A stretch of DNA of 8,701 bases from JACRDV01 sp024860865 [NCBI: Methanobacteriota archaeon] (GTDB taxonomy: Archaea; JACRDV01): positions 1 to 8,701 of the forward strand of contig JACRDV010000018.1 of NCBI GenBank assembly GCA_024860865.1, read 5' to 3'. The translations under genes were made by a program, and so were the position numbers. How positions within the stretch are numbered: position 1 is the stretch's first letter; each line of letters opens with the position of its first letter. Shown piece after piece: positions 1-5,283 of the stretch. The notes beneath the pieces were generated by a model. The model saw nothing but the letters and a program-made list of their open reading frames with translations. It was not told the DNA's origin and did no database searches.

Positions 1-44
1 CCTTGATTAATACTGTCAATGATCTCTTTTGCAAAATTTTTCAT
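1..44 (-). CDS. possible 5' end of a leftward gene, cut by the window edge
   Basis: On the minus strand an ATG at 44-42 opens a frame that runs to the edge and reads MKNFAKEIIDSINQG. The amphipathic, charged start looks like a real protein N-terminus, but 14 codons identify no family. There is no clear Shine-Dalgarno sequence in front of the ATG. The gene would be divergent from the toxin-antitoxin operon that starts at 179. The call rests only on an open frame and plausible composition. Confidence 0.35.
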   Translation of the reverse strand, partial: MKNFAKEIIDSINQ

Positions 45-130
45 TGCTTGCTCTTAAATAAGTGGGAATTTTGTTGAAGAGCTAAAAATGCTTAGCCTAA
101 AAAACGCAAAACTTTAGTCAAATGATTTTC

Positions 131-162
131 TTTATATACTAAAAATATACTATAATAGTATA
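131..162 (+). promoter_or_regulatory. toxin-antitoxin promoter with 7-bp inverted repeat operator candidate
   Basis: TTTATATA at 131-138 is a good archaeal TATA box. Directly after it lies a perfect inverted repeat: TATACTA (146-152), spacer TAA, TAGTATA (156-162). The start codon is at 179 with no Shine-Dalgarno, so the message may be leaderless. In that case the TATA element would lie inside the inverted repeat, about 25 bp before the start. In either arrangement a protein bound to the repeat would block transcription. The antitoxin encoded here has an AbrB/MazE-type domain, a class that binds palindromes in its own promoter, so autoregulation is the simplest reading (inference). Confidence 0.55.
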
Positions 163-178
163 CAAACTTAGTGTTTCT

Positions 179-430
179 ATGAAGTATGACATCCATAAGA
201 TGCCGGTGAAGATAAAGATGCATGCCTCGCAGAGGATTGCAGAGCGAATCAATGGTACGATGGACATAGAAGAGAAGGTATACTTTGTTCGGCGTTTAAT
301 AAAAGAGGGCAAGGTTATCAAAGACATCCGCAAGGATGGCGAGGTAGGCATAATTAAGAAAGGCAAATATCGAGCAAAGTTCACAGTTCGAGAAGGCATT
401 TTGTGGGTTCTAACGATCGAGGAGGGATGA
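179..430 (+). CDS. DUF4258-like toxin of a type II toxin-antitoxin pair
   Basis: Small basic protein of 83 residues. The order of elements is that of DUF4258, a RelE/BECR-like fold family close to MqsR: a helix beginning at His15 with Arg19 and Arg23 (HASQRIAERI), a second helix at about residues 29-42, a GKVIKDIR strand, a strand run ending in KYRAKFTV, and a final ILWVLTI strand. RelE-like relatives cut mRNA. That activity is inferred here and no catalytic residues can be assigned with certainty. ATG 179 is used; ATG 200 (MPVK) is possible but has no better ribosome site. The stop overlaps the next frame at ATGA 427-430, so the two genes are translationally linked. Toxin-first order matches mqsRA-type modules. 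The family call is by pattern, not by search. Confidence 0.65.
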   Translation: MKYDIHKMPVKIKMHASQRIAERINGTMDIEEKVYFVRRLIKEGKVIKDIRKDGEVGIIKKGKYRAKFTVREGILWVLTIEEG

Positions 431-432
431 AT

Positions 433-750
433 ATGAAGTGCCCGACTTGTAATGCTGATATGGTAAAAAGACAGATTGAGTGGAAGAAAGGTATCTATGT
501 TCGAGCAGATGTCTGCCCCAAATGTAAGGAGGAGTTCATCGATTTGGAAGAGCACGAGAGAGCTATGCGAGAGTACACGACGCAGAATATTACAAAACTA
601 AAGAGAAATGTCATAAAACTCGGCTCCTCGCTTGCGATAAGGATACCGAAGGATATTGAAACTTCGTTGGGCTTGAAAGAGAAGGATTCTGTCGAAATAT
701 TCAGCACGCGAGAGGGTATCGTTATTAAGCCGAAAAAAGTTAGAGTTTAG
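433..750 (+). CDS. antitoxin: YgiT-type zinc finger fused to AbrB/MazE-like DNA-binding domain
   Basis: 105 residues from ATG 433. Residues 1-40 form a YgiT/MqsA-type zinc finger with CPTC at 3-6 and CPKC at 28-31, separated by a basic strand. Residues 58-103 match the swapped-hairpin SpoVT/AbrB (MazE) fold: KRNVIKLGSSLAIRIPKDI, then LGLKEKDSVEIF and a closing GIVIKPKK strand. The zinc finger is expected to bind the toxin and the AbrB part to bind the operator. Canonical MqsA has a C-terminal helix-turn-helix instead. ATG 433 was chosen because GGAGGG at 421-426 ends six bases before it. An in-frame ATG at 427 abuts that sequence and is too close. The start lies three bases past the toxin stop. 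Confidence 0.75.
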   Translation: MKCPTCNADMVKRQIEWKKGIYVRADVCPKCKEEFIDLEEHERAMREYTTQNITKLKRNVIKLGSSLAIRIPKDIETSLGLKEKDSVEIFSTREGIVIKPKKVRV

Positions 751-833
751 AGGGGCAGGGCTTCTTGAATATCATGGATTGCGTTCATATCCCACGGATT
801 TATTAATAAAAGATTAAAAACCTCTGGGCTATG

Positions 834-878
834 TGGAGTCTTCTTCTCCAAGGCTTTGTACCATCTTGCTCAAAGCCT
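834..878 (-). terminator. two adjacent hairpins at the fdhD 3' end
   Basis: Two inverted repeats lie back to back between the converging antitoxin gene and fdhD: AGGCTTTG (851-858) with CAAAGCCT (871-878), loop 12 nt, and TGGAG (834-838) with CTCCA (846-850), loop 7 nt. Read leftward they start 11 bases after the fdhD stop and are followed by GGTTTTTAATCTTTT, so a terminator or RNA 3'-end stabiliser for fdhD is the simplest view. The remaining 751-833 stretch contains no gene that I can see. Confidence 0.4.
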
Positions 879-889
879 ATTCATTGGGT

Positions 890-1657
890 TCAATCAAGCA
901 CTCGCTCAGAATGAGAATAGATATTCATTCTATTGCCACGAGCAAATCCGATTAAAGTTAAACCAGTTTTTTGAGCTACTTCAATCCCTGAATCTAAAGG
1001 AGCCGTTCTAGATATCACTAAAGAAATTCCAACTCTAGCCGCTTTTAAGACCATATCAGCAGGTAATCTGCCACTAGATACCAACATGCACTTTTCGAAA
1101 TCAACTTTATTTAAAGCTGCTATGCCAATAACTTTATCAATCGCAACATATCTGCTCACATCTTCAGTAAAAGCAACTACTTTACCTTTTGCAGTTACAA
1201 GCATAGCTGAGTGAACCCCACCAGTTATTTTCCAACCTTTCGATCTCTCTTGAAATTCTTTCAACATTTTAAAAACAATCTCAGGTGAAAATTTATAATT
1301 GCTCATTATGTTTGGCGCTTGGGATGATAATTTTGCTCGCCAACCTCCAGTGCAATCAGTAGTCAAAATAAATTCCTTTTGAATTTCAAAGTCGCTAGTT
1401 TTTGTTGTTGTGATTCTAATATAGTCTCCATTCAATTCCATTTTTTCAATTTCTTCTAGTGTTTTAACGTAACCCTCGCCCAATAGATAACCAATTGCCG
1501 CTTCTTTTTCTAGTGATGGACTCATTGCTAGGTTAGCTATCAACTCTCCATTAACTAATATGCGCAATCGCCTTTCTATAGGTACAAACTCTTCTCTTTT
1601 TTCGATTTTTTTCTCGGCAGTAAGTCGTAATGCAGAAATTTTAATTGTATTTGACAT
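890..1657 (-). CDS. fdhD: FdhD-like formate dehydrogenase accessory sulfurtransferase
   Basis: 255 residues, close to usual FdhD length. In E. coli FdhD takes sulfur from IscS and sulfurates the molybdenum/tungsten bis-MGD cofactor of formate dehydrogenase. Family landmarks in order: VNGELIANLAMSP (35-47), IGYLLGEGYV (55-64), KITGGVHSAML (143-153), the EDVSRYVAIDKVIG block (165-178), VSSGRLPADMVLKAA (193-207) and SRTAPLDSGIEVA followed by LTLIGFARGNRMNIY (216-247). Unusual points: the CxxC motif is reduced to DCTGG, with Cys102 alone where the second cysteine is expected, and the usual EDVGRHNAVDK reads EDVSRYVAIDK. It may be an FdhD paralogue for another Mo/W enzyme, or work with one cysteine. 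ATG 1657 has only a weak AGAGAG before it. No formate dehydrogenase gene lies in the window. Confidence 0.88.
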   Translation of the reverse strand: MSNTIKISALRLTAEKKIEKREEFVPIERRLRILVNGELIANLAMSPSLEKEAAIGYLLGEGYVKTLEEIEKMELNGDYIRITTTKTSDFEIQKEFILTTDCTGGWRAKLSSQAPNIMSNYKFSPEIVFKMLKEFQERSKGWKITGGVHSAMLVTAKGKVVAFTEDVSRYVAIDKVIGIAALNKVDFEKCMLVSSGRLPADMVLKAARVGISLVISRTAPLDSGIEVAQKTGLTLIGFARGNRMNIYSHSERVLD

Positions 1658-1685
1658 GCTCTCTTATATGTTGTATACCTTTATT

Positions 1686-1696
1686 AAAATATAATT
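1686..1696 (-). promoter_or_regulatory. TATA box for fdhD
   Basis: Leftward, TTATATTTTAATAA lies about 30-37 bases before the fdhD ATG at 1657. This suits an archaeal TATA element giving a very short leader. No operator-like palindrome stands out nearby. Confidence 0.4.
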
Positions 1697-1758
1697 GGCA
1701 CCTAAAATAACGAATGCTCATAAAAATACTTTTTTGAAAGCGATTTTAAAATTCTTAT

Positions 1759-1785
1759 AGAAAAGAAAAAGAAAGAAAAAAATTT
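1759..1785 (-). terminator. T/C-tract terminator after the cytochrome gene
   Basis: Immediately after the cytochrome stop codon the leftward strand reads a 24-nt run of almost only T and C, with T7, T5 and T4 tracts. Oligo-T tracts without a hairpin are the usual intrinsic termination signal in archaea. It separates this gene from fdhD, whose promoter lies about 70 bases further on. Confidence 0.6.
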
Positions 1786-3052
1786 ATTTGAGCTTTCTTC
1801 GGAGAATTGCATATATTATTACTGGTATGATTGCAATCAACGGCATCGCTGTTGGCCCACAAATCCCTTTCTTAGGTGCAGGTGGTGGCGTAGGAGCTAC
1901 TTTCACAAAGCTATGGACTCCCTTTGCGTATTTTGATGCCCATTCTTTATTCTTTTCTGGATGACACGTAAGACATGCAAAGTCTACAGTGATATATCCA
2001 GTTGCATACTCCTTGCCATCTGCAGTTTTGTAGGTAAGGTTAACATTTACGTCTGTGTTTATCCTGAAGATATGAGTTTTTACATCCCCATCAAATTTCT
2101 TTAAATCTCCAACTGCTGATTTAGTAGCTTCCGGCATGTGACAATCTGTGCATTTTACTCCTGCCTTTTGCATAGTGCTGCCATTAAATTTTGCTTTTTG
2201 AGCGCTATGGCAAGTTTCGCATTCTTGTTTAATCCCATTAGCTGCTCCAGTTGGATTAGTTGCCCCTTTGTGAGTGCCCTTGTGGGGATTGTGGCAAGAA
2301 ATGCACTGTAGAACTTTATGTGGACCTGCAAGCAACTCTGGATACTGCTCATGATGATCAATAAATCCATCCTTTGCAGGTATTTTAGATGGATCTCCCC
2401 TAACATGACACAATCCACAGAAGGCTGAGGACTTGTTAATAACAATAGCAACTCCTTTACCTCCGCCTTTAGCGATGTGTTCGCTTCCCGGCCCATGACA
2501 TGCCTCACATTGCACGCCTCGAAACTCCCAATCTCCAACTATTCCGAGCAGGCCCATGTGATTTGAGTCATAGCTTGAACCAGTGTTGTGACACTTAGTG
2601 CAGTCGTATTTCTTCACTGCACCCGGCTCATAGTTGCTCCATTTTTTAGTCTCTAAGTTGTACTGGTTTGACCCATTTTTATCTCGATTTGGACCAGTCT
2701 TTGTAATTATGAAACCGTTTTTATCTATGAACCTTGCTTTCCATCCCCATCCACCTAGCACATAGAGGATATCATTCCAAGTGTAGCCCTCGGGTAATGG
2801 AAGATCTGACCTTATAGTCTTTGCTTCATCAGGAGTCATTAACTTATAGGGATGTCCCGATGTCTTCCAGTCATCGTACTTTTCTTTATGGCAGGTCTTA
2901 CATTTCTCTGCACCCATGTAGACAGCAGTTGGATCGGGCATGACTACCGGTGTTTTTTGGTCCCCTATCACATATTCCTTCGCAGAAACTGTACCAATCG
3001 TTGCGATTACTAAAATTGATGCGAACAAAATTATAATTCTTATATTGTTCAC
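1784..3052 (-). CDS. exported octaheme c-type cytochrome with CGP-CTERM-like anchor
   Basis: 422 residues. Residues 1-24 are a signal peptide ending TVSA. Eight CXXCH haem sites follow at 51, 151, 182, 212, 250, 278, 301 and 360, consistent with eight covalent c haems on the outer face of the membrane. Further histidines (HMGL, IDHHEQ, GPHKVLQ, VKTHIF) may serve as distal ligands. After a short Pro-rich linker (APTPPPAPKK) the C-terminus is ICGP, a hydrophobic stretch and RRK. This is the layout of the archaeal CGP-CTERM sorting signal, whose Cys398 is a likely lipid-attachment site. The enzyme substrate cannot be read from sequence. Extracellular electron transfer or a nitrite/hydroxylamine-type multihaem role are both open. 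The start is GTG 3052, with GGTGA at 3061-3057 four bases upstream. Confidence 0.9.
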   Translation of the reverse strand: MNNIRIIILFASILVIATIGTVSAKEYVIGDQKTPVVMPDPTAVYMGAEKCKTCHKEKYDDWKTSGHPYKLMTPDEAKTIRSDLPLPEGYTWNDILYVLGGWGWKARFIDKNGFIITKTGPNRDKNGSNQYNLETKKWSNYEPGAVKKYDCTKCHNTGSSYDSNHMGLLGIVGDWEFRGVQCEACHGPGSEHIAKGGGKGVAIVINKSSAFCGLCHVRGDPSKIPAKDGFIDHHEQYPELLAGPHKVLQCISCHNPHKGTHKGATNPTGAANGIKQECETCHSAQKAKFNGSTMQKAGVKCTDCHMPEATKSAVGDLKKFDGDVKTHIFRINTDVNVNLTYKTADGKEYATGYITVDFACLTCHPEKNKEWASKYAKGVHSFVKVAPTPPPAPKKGICGPTAMPLIAIIPVIIYAILRRKLK

Positions 3053-3056
3053 ATAC

Positions 3057-3092
3057 TCACCTTTTTAACCCGTTAACAAAGTTACTTATAAA
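3057..3092 (-). promoter_or_regulatory. promoter, operator candidate and RBS of the cytochrome gene
   Basis: Leftward, TTTATAAG (3092-3085) is a near-consensus archaeal TATA box. It predicts a transcript start near 3062-3066 and a leader of about 10 bases that is mostly the GGTGA ribosome site (3061-3057). Between the two lies an inverted repeat TTAAC-CC-GTTAA (3065-3076) over the expected start site, a possible repressor site. Confidence 0.55.
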
Positions 3093-3521
3093 TATGACGA
3101 ATTTAAAGTCGATTTTGGTCGGAGACAAACAGCATCTGATTGAAAAATTCATTTAAGATTTTTATTTTTTTATTTTTATTTTATTACTTAGTTCTTGGTT
3201 CCAACATGCTTTGAAAAAATAGAAACAAGTTGTAGCTTGGCTTGTAGAATGAATCCTTAATTCACATTTTTGATATAGTTTTGAAAATTGTTATTCTTAA
3301 AAAGGAATAATATTATTTTCTAAAAAGTTACACAAGAAAATTGTTTAGCACTAAAGAAAAAACTAATTTTGTGGCAATATATTTAGGTTATTAAATCACC
3401 AAAAAAACGGCTATTTCCGTGAATACGCTCGTAAGCAAAAATAATATTTGCCACTAATATCACAATTAAAAAGTGATAAATTGTAAATTTTGTCACTATA
3501 TTAATTTAAAAAAGGATAAAA
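3093..3521. other. long AT-rich divergent intergenic region, no gene seen
   Basis: This stretch separates the leftward cytochrome gene from the rightward TrmB-type regulator. I find no frame with a credible start and family pattern. It contains a T-rich run on the plus strand (about 3159-3186), a small ACGG/CCGT hairpin (3407-3420), and several CAC-type half-sites near its right end, listed separately. The length and the clustered motifs suggest regulation of one or both flanking genes. Confidence 0.5.
3371..3498 (+). promoter_or_regulatory. clustered TTGYCAC / TATCAC half-sites before the trmB-like gene
   Basis: An inverted pair TATCAC (3458-3463), nine bases, GTGATA (3473-3478) uses the half-site sequences known for the Thermococcus TrmB-family site TATCAC-N5-GTGATA, but with a wider spacer. 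Around it, TTTGCCACTA (3447-3456) and TTTGTCACTA (3489-3498) are direct repeats 42 bp apart, about four helical turns, and GTGGCAATAT (3371-3380) is an inverted copy of the first. The pattern suits a regulator binding its own promoter in several places. Core promoter position is unclear: GATAAATT (3475-3482) or TATATTAA (3497-3504). Confidence 0.5.
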
Positions 3522-4340
3522 GTGTTTAATTCAGAAGCTGTGAAGGCACTAAAAGAATTCGGACTTACTGAATATGAAGCAAAAGCTCTGATTGGTTTAG
3601 CAAGGGGTAACTCTCACTCAGCTAGCGATCTAAGCGAATTCTCAGCAGTTCCCCGCTCTAAAATTTATGAAGCTTTAAGCAAGCTTGAAGCAAGAGGTTT
3701 GTTGGAAACCCAAAATGGCAGACCTAAAAAATTTAGAATTGTTTCTTTCGACATGGTTATTCAGAAATTAAAAGAAGAAAGAATTAAACAACTTAAAGAG
3801 AAATACTCTCGAGAAAAAATTGAACTCGAAGAAAATTATAATAAAAAAATGCATTCGCTATCTAATTCAGAAACAATAATTTCTCAAGAATTAAAAACAC
3901 AACCAACAGAAGATAATAAAGTAAAGCTGTCGGATGAAGAAGCAATTTGGACATTAAAAGGCAGAGAAAATATACTGGAGCAAATCAAAAAATTGATTGG
4001 ACAAACAAGTCGCGAAATCCGAATTATGCTTCCTATTAAAGAAATTTTTGAACTTAAAGATTCTTTAAAATCGATTTCAACTGATGGGATTAGACCGAAA
4101 ATAATAGTTCATGAAATTTCAGATAATATAAAAGAACTTCTAAAATTTTGTGATGTTTGGCATGAAAAAAAGGCTCCTTTGAGCTGTGGCTTAATTATCA
4201 TAGATAACGAAGAATTGATTTTTGTAAGCGAATTATTTGAAACGGGCTTTAGAACTAAAAGCAAGAGTACCCTTTCTATGCTCTCGCACTTTTTTGATCA
4301 TGAATGGAAGGAAGCTAATCAATTAGTATATTATTTTTAA
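3522..4340 (+). CDS. TrmB-family transcriptional regulator
   Basis: 272 residues. Residues 5-73 are a TrmB-type winged helix: ALKEFGLTEYEAKALIGLARG, a recognition region SAVPRSKIYEALSKLEARGLLE, and a wing ending KKFRIV. Residues 76-115 are rich in K, E and R in a heptad-like pattern and should form a coiled-coil dimer arm. Residues 140-272 are a C-terminal effector domain of the PLD-like kind seen in TrmB relatives without a sugar domain (AIWTLKGRENILEQIKKLIG, then EIRIMLPI). Archaeal members control sugar, energy and redox genes; the signal here is unknown. The start is GTG 3522 with a weak GGAT site 4 bases upstream. It is divergent from the cytochrome gene, so autoregulation and cytochrome control are both plausible. 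Confidence 0.88.
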   Translation: MFNSEAVKALKEFGLTEYEAKALIGLARGNSHSASDLSEFSAVPRSKIYEALSKLEARGLLETQNGRPKKFRIVSFDMVIQKLKEERIKQLKEKYSREKIELEENYNKKMHSLSNSETIISQELKTQPTEDNKVKLSDEEAIWTLKGRENILEQIKKLIGQTSREIRIMLPIKEIFELKDSLKSISTDGIRPKIIVHEISDNIKELLKFCDVWHEKKAPLSCGLIIIDNEELIFVSELFETGFRTKSKSTLSMLSHFFDHEWKEANQLVYYF

Positions 4341-4363
4341 CCATTTATTAGAATTTCTTGTGA

Positions 4364-4371
4364 TTATAAAA
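4364..4371 (+). promoter_or_regulatory. TATA box before the candidate RNA locus
   Basis: TTATAAAA lies in an A-rich stretch just after the trmB-like stop. It predicts a rightward transcript start near 4388-4395, where the composition changes from AT-rich to GC-rich. No protein gene follows, so it may drive the structured RNA described at 4390-4800. Confidence 0.4.
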
Positions 4372-4389
4372 AAATTATTAAAAAACTTT

Positions 4390-4640
4390 CCAGCTGCTTA
4401 TTAGGTCGCATTCCTCACGGGTGCCTCTTCTTCCTGTGGTAGGCTGTAGGATTTTTGCTCGCTTACCCTGCCGACCTGCGCGGGTTTTGTTAACCCCCAG
4501 AGTGGCTTTTTGCGGAACACCTCTAGCCTCTTGGGGTCAAAAAAAGGAAAAAGAGGGGAGATTTTCTTTCAATCCTCACTTTTCGAGGCACGATTCTTTC
4601 GGAGGGCTTATTATCAGCCGATCCGAGGTCTAATTGCTTT
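4390..4640 (+). ncRNA. candidate structured non-coding RNA, GC-rich block
   Basis: This gap between converging genes is clearly richer in G+C than its AT-rich flanks. Rightward pairings seen by eye: an enclosing 11-position stem with one mismatch, CCTCTTCTTCC (4424-4434) with GGAAAAAGAGG (4546-4556); inside it CCCCCAGAG (4494-4502) with CTCTTGGGG (4528-4536), one mismatch; a competing GGGTT (4482-4486) with AACCC (4492-4496); an alternative long-range GTGCCTC (4421-4427) with GAGGCAC (4585-4591); and a hairpin TTTCGGA (4597-4603) with TCCGAGG (4622-4628), inner GGCT/AGCC. The competing stems may be chance or a switch. I do not recognise RNase P RNA (no GAGGAAAGTC), SRP RNA, tRNA or rRNA. A non-ATG frame crosses it but has no ribosome site. 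It may form one transcript with the tandem repeat after it. Confidence 0.45.
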
Positions 4641-4644
4641 GGTT

Positions 4645-4721
4645 TGTACACAAAAGTTAGGGCCACTTATGTCGTTTTAACGGTGTGGGTGACCCACCGA
4701 AGCGTACATTTTATGTTACAG
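4645..4721 (+). repeat. tandem RNA-like repeat, copy 1
   Basis: First of two 78-nt-spaced copies. It starts TGTACACAAAA and ends TTTATGTTACAG, both shared with copy 2, with TTTAACG shared in the middle. Plus-strand folding: outer TGTAC (4645-4649) with GTACA (4704-4708); central stem of 12 positions 4660-4671 with 4684-4695, one C/A mismatch and four G-T wobbles. An alternative outer pairing joins 4645-4655 to 4709-4720 with one bulge and one mismatch. The wobbles would be A/C mismatches on the other strand, so the rightward strand is the likely RNA. Confidence 0.6.
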
Positions 4722-4722
4722 G

Positions 4723-4795
4723 AGTACACAAAAATTAGTCGCTTACAGTTTAACGATGTAGGCGACCTATCCCGAGGCTGTACTTTATGTTACAG
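4723..4795 (+). repeat. tandem RNA-like repeat, copy 2
   Basis: Second copy. Central stem GTCGCTTACA (4738-4747) with TGTAGGCGAC (4757-4766): ten pairs including one wobble, loop GTTTAACGA. Outer stem AGTAC (4723-4727) with GTACT (4780-4784). Relative to copy 1 the outer T-A pair is A-T, an inner A-T pair is G-C, and the other stem differences all keep or restore pairing. TTTTT at 4803-4807 follows and could end a rightward transcript. Confidence 0.6.
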
Positions 4796-4832
4796 CAAGA
4801 AATTTTTGATTGCAGGCCAAATTCAATAATTT

Positions 4833-5279
4833 TTACCCAAAAACCCTTGTTAAATCAAATTTGTTTTTAAATGTTAAGGCTTTGGTTGGACATAGACCCA
4901 CACATTTGGCACAAGAAATGCATTTTTTTCTGTCAAATTCCACGCTACCAAATCCGAGCAATCCATTCGGGACTTCTACAATTCCTTCTAATTTACTTAT
5001 AGCAAGCTCTTGGATAAATTTGTATATCAACGCAATTTTTTCTGGAGTTTCTTCGTTTATGTTCAAGATGCTGGATAAATCAAACTCTCTTTTATGTAAA
5101 TAAGCTTCTGATGGACAAGCCTCAACGCATTGCAGACAGACCGTACACTTCCTTTTCTCATATTCGATTTCCCCAAATCCATAAATGTTGGCAGGAACCG
5201 AAATAAGCTCCTTAGACTCTTTTACTGCCACTTTTTTTATTAAGTCGAACAATATTTCTCTGTTCCATTTTTTTTCCAT
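4833..5279 (-). CDS. two-cluster 4Fe-4S ferredoxin built from an internal duplication
   Basis: 148 residues from ATG 5279. Two bacterial-ferredoxin-type motifs: Cys45-48-51 with Cys55 (CTVCLQCVEACP) and Cys120-123-126 with Cys130 (CISCAKCVGLCP), each expected to hold a [4Fe-4S] cluster. Residues 24-71 and 98-147 are copies of one unit: a VPxxxxGFGxxE lead, the cysteine motif and a KxxFDL tail, joined by a helical linker at 75-97. Soluble, with no signal or membrane segment. As last gene of the hdrA-mvhD-frhB operon it probably carries electrons for that complex. ATG 5279 begins four bases after the frhB-like stop, with GTGA just upstream. The frame extends to 5321, but that part overlaps frhB's end and looks like shadow sequence. 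Confidence 0.87.
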   Translation of the reverse strand: MEKKWNREILFDLIKKVAVKESKELISVPANIYGFGEIEYEKRKCTVCLQCVEACPSEAYLHKREFDLSSILNINEETPEKIALIYKFIQELAISKLEGIVEVPNGLLGFGSVEFDRKKCISCAKCVGLCPTKALTFKNKFDLTRVFG

Positions 5280-5283
5280 TTTA

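Noticed and set aside
139-555. Leftward 138-codon open frame opposite the toxin-antitoxin genes
   Set aside because: It lies antisense to two genes with clear domain patterns, and its own product shows no recognisable motif.
2155-2538. Leftward 127-codon frame inside the cytochrome gene
   Set aside because: Out-of-frame shadow on the same strand as an eight-CXXCH protein; no family pattern of its own.
4566-4580. GATTGAAAG on the minus strand, like the end of a CRISPR repeat
   Set aside because: Single occurrence with no spaced copies in the window.
4421-4633. Rightward 70-codon frame in the GC-rich block
   Set aside because: GTG start without a ribosome site, odd composition, and overlap with several paired RNA segments. 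It was kept only as a structured RNA candidate.
4390-4640. RNase P RNA or SRP RNA
   Set aside because: Neither strand shows GAGGAAAGTC with ACAGAA, nor the SRP helix 8 GGAAG/AGCAGC arrangement.
4645-4795. H/ACA or C/D guide RNA
   Set aside because: No C (RTGATGA) or D (CTGA) boxes; the ACA lies about 25 bases from the upper stem, not the 14-16 of H/ACA guides, and no kink-turn is visible.
4644-4829. Rightward 61-codon frame over the tandem repeat
   Set aside because: TTG start, no ribosome site, and the repeat copies differ in RNA pairing rather than in codons: the 78-nt period is in frame, yet length changes inside the copies break the reading.
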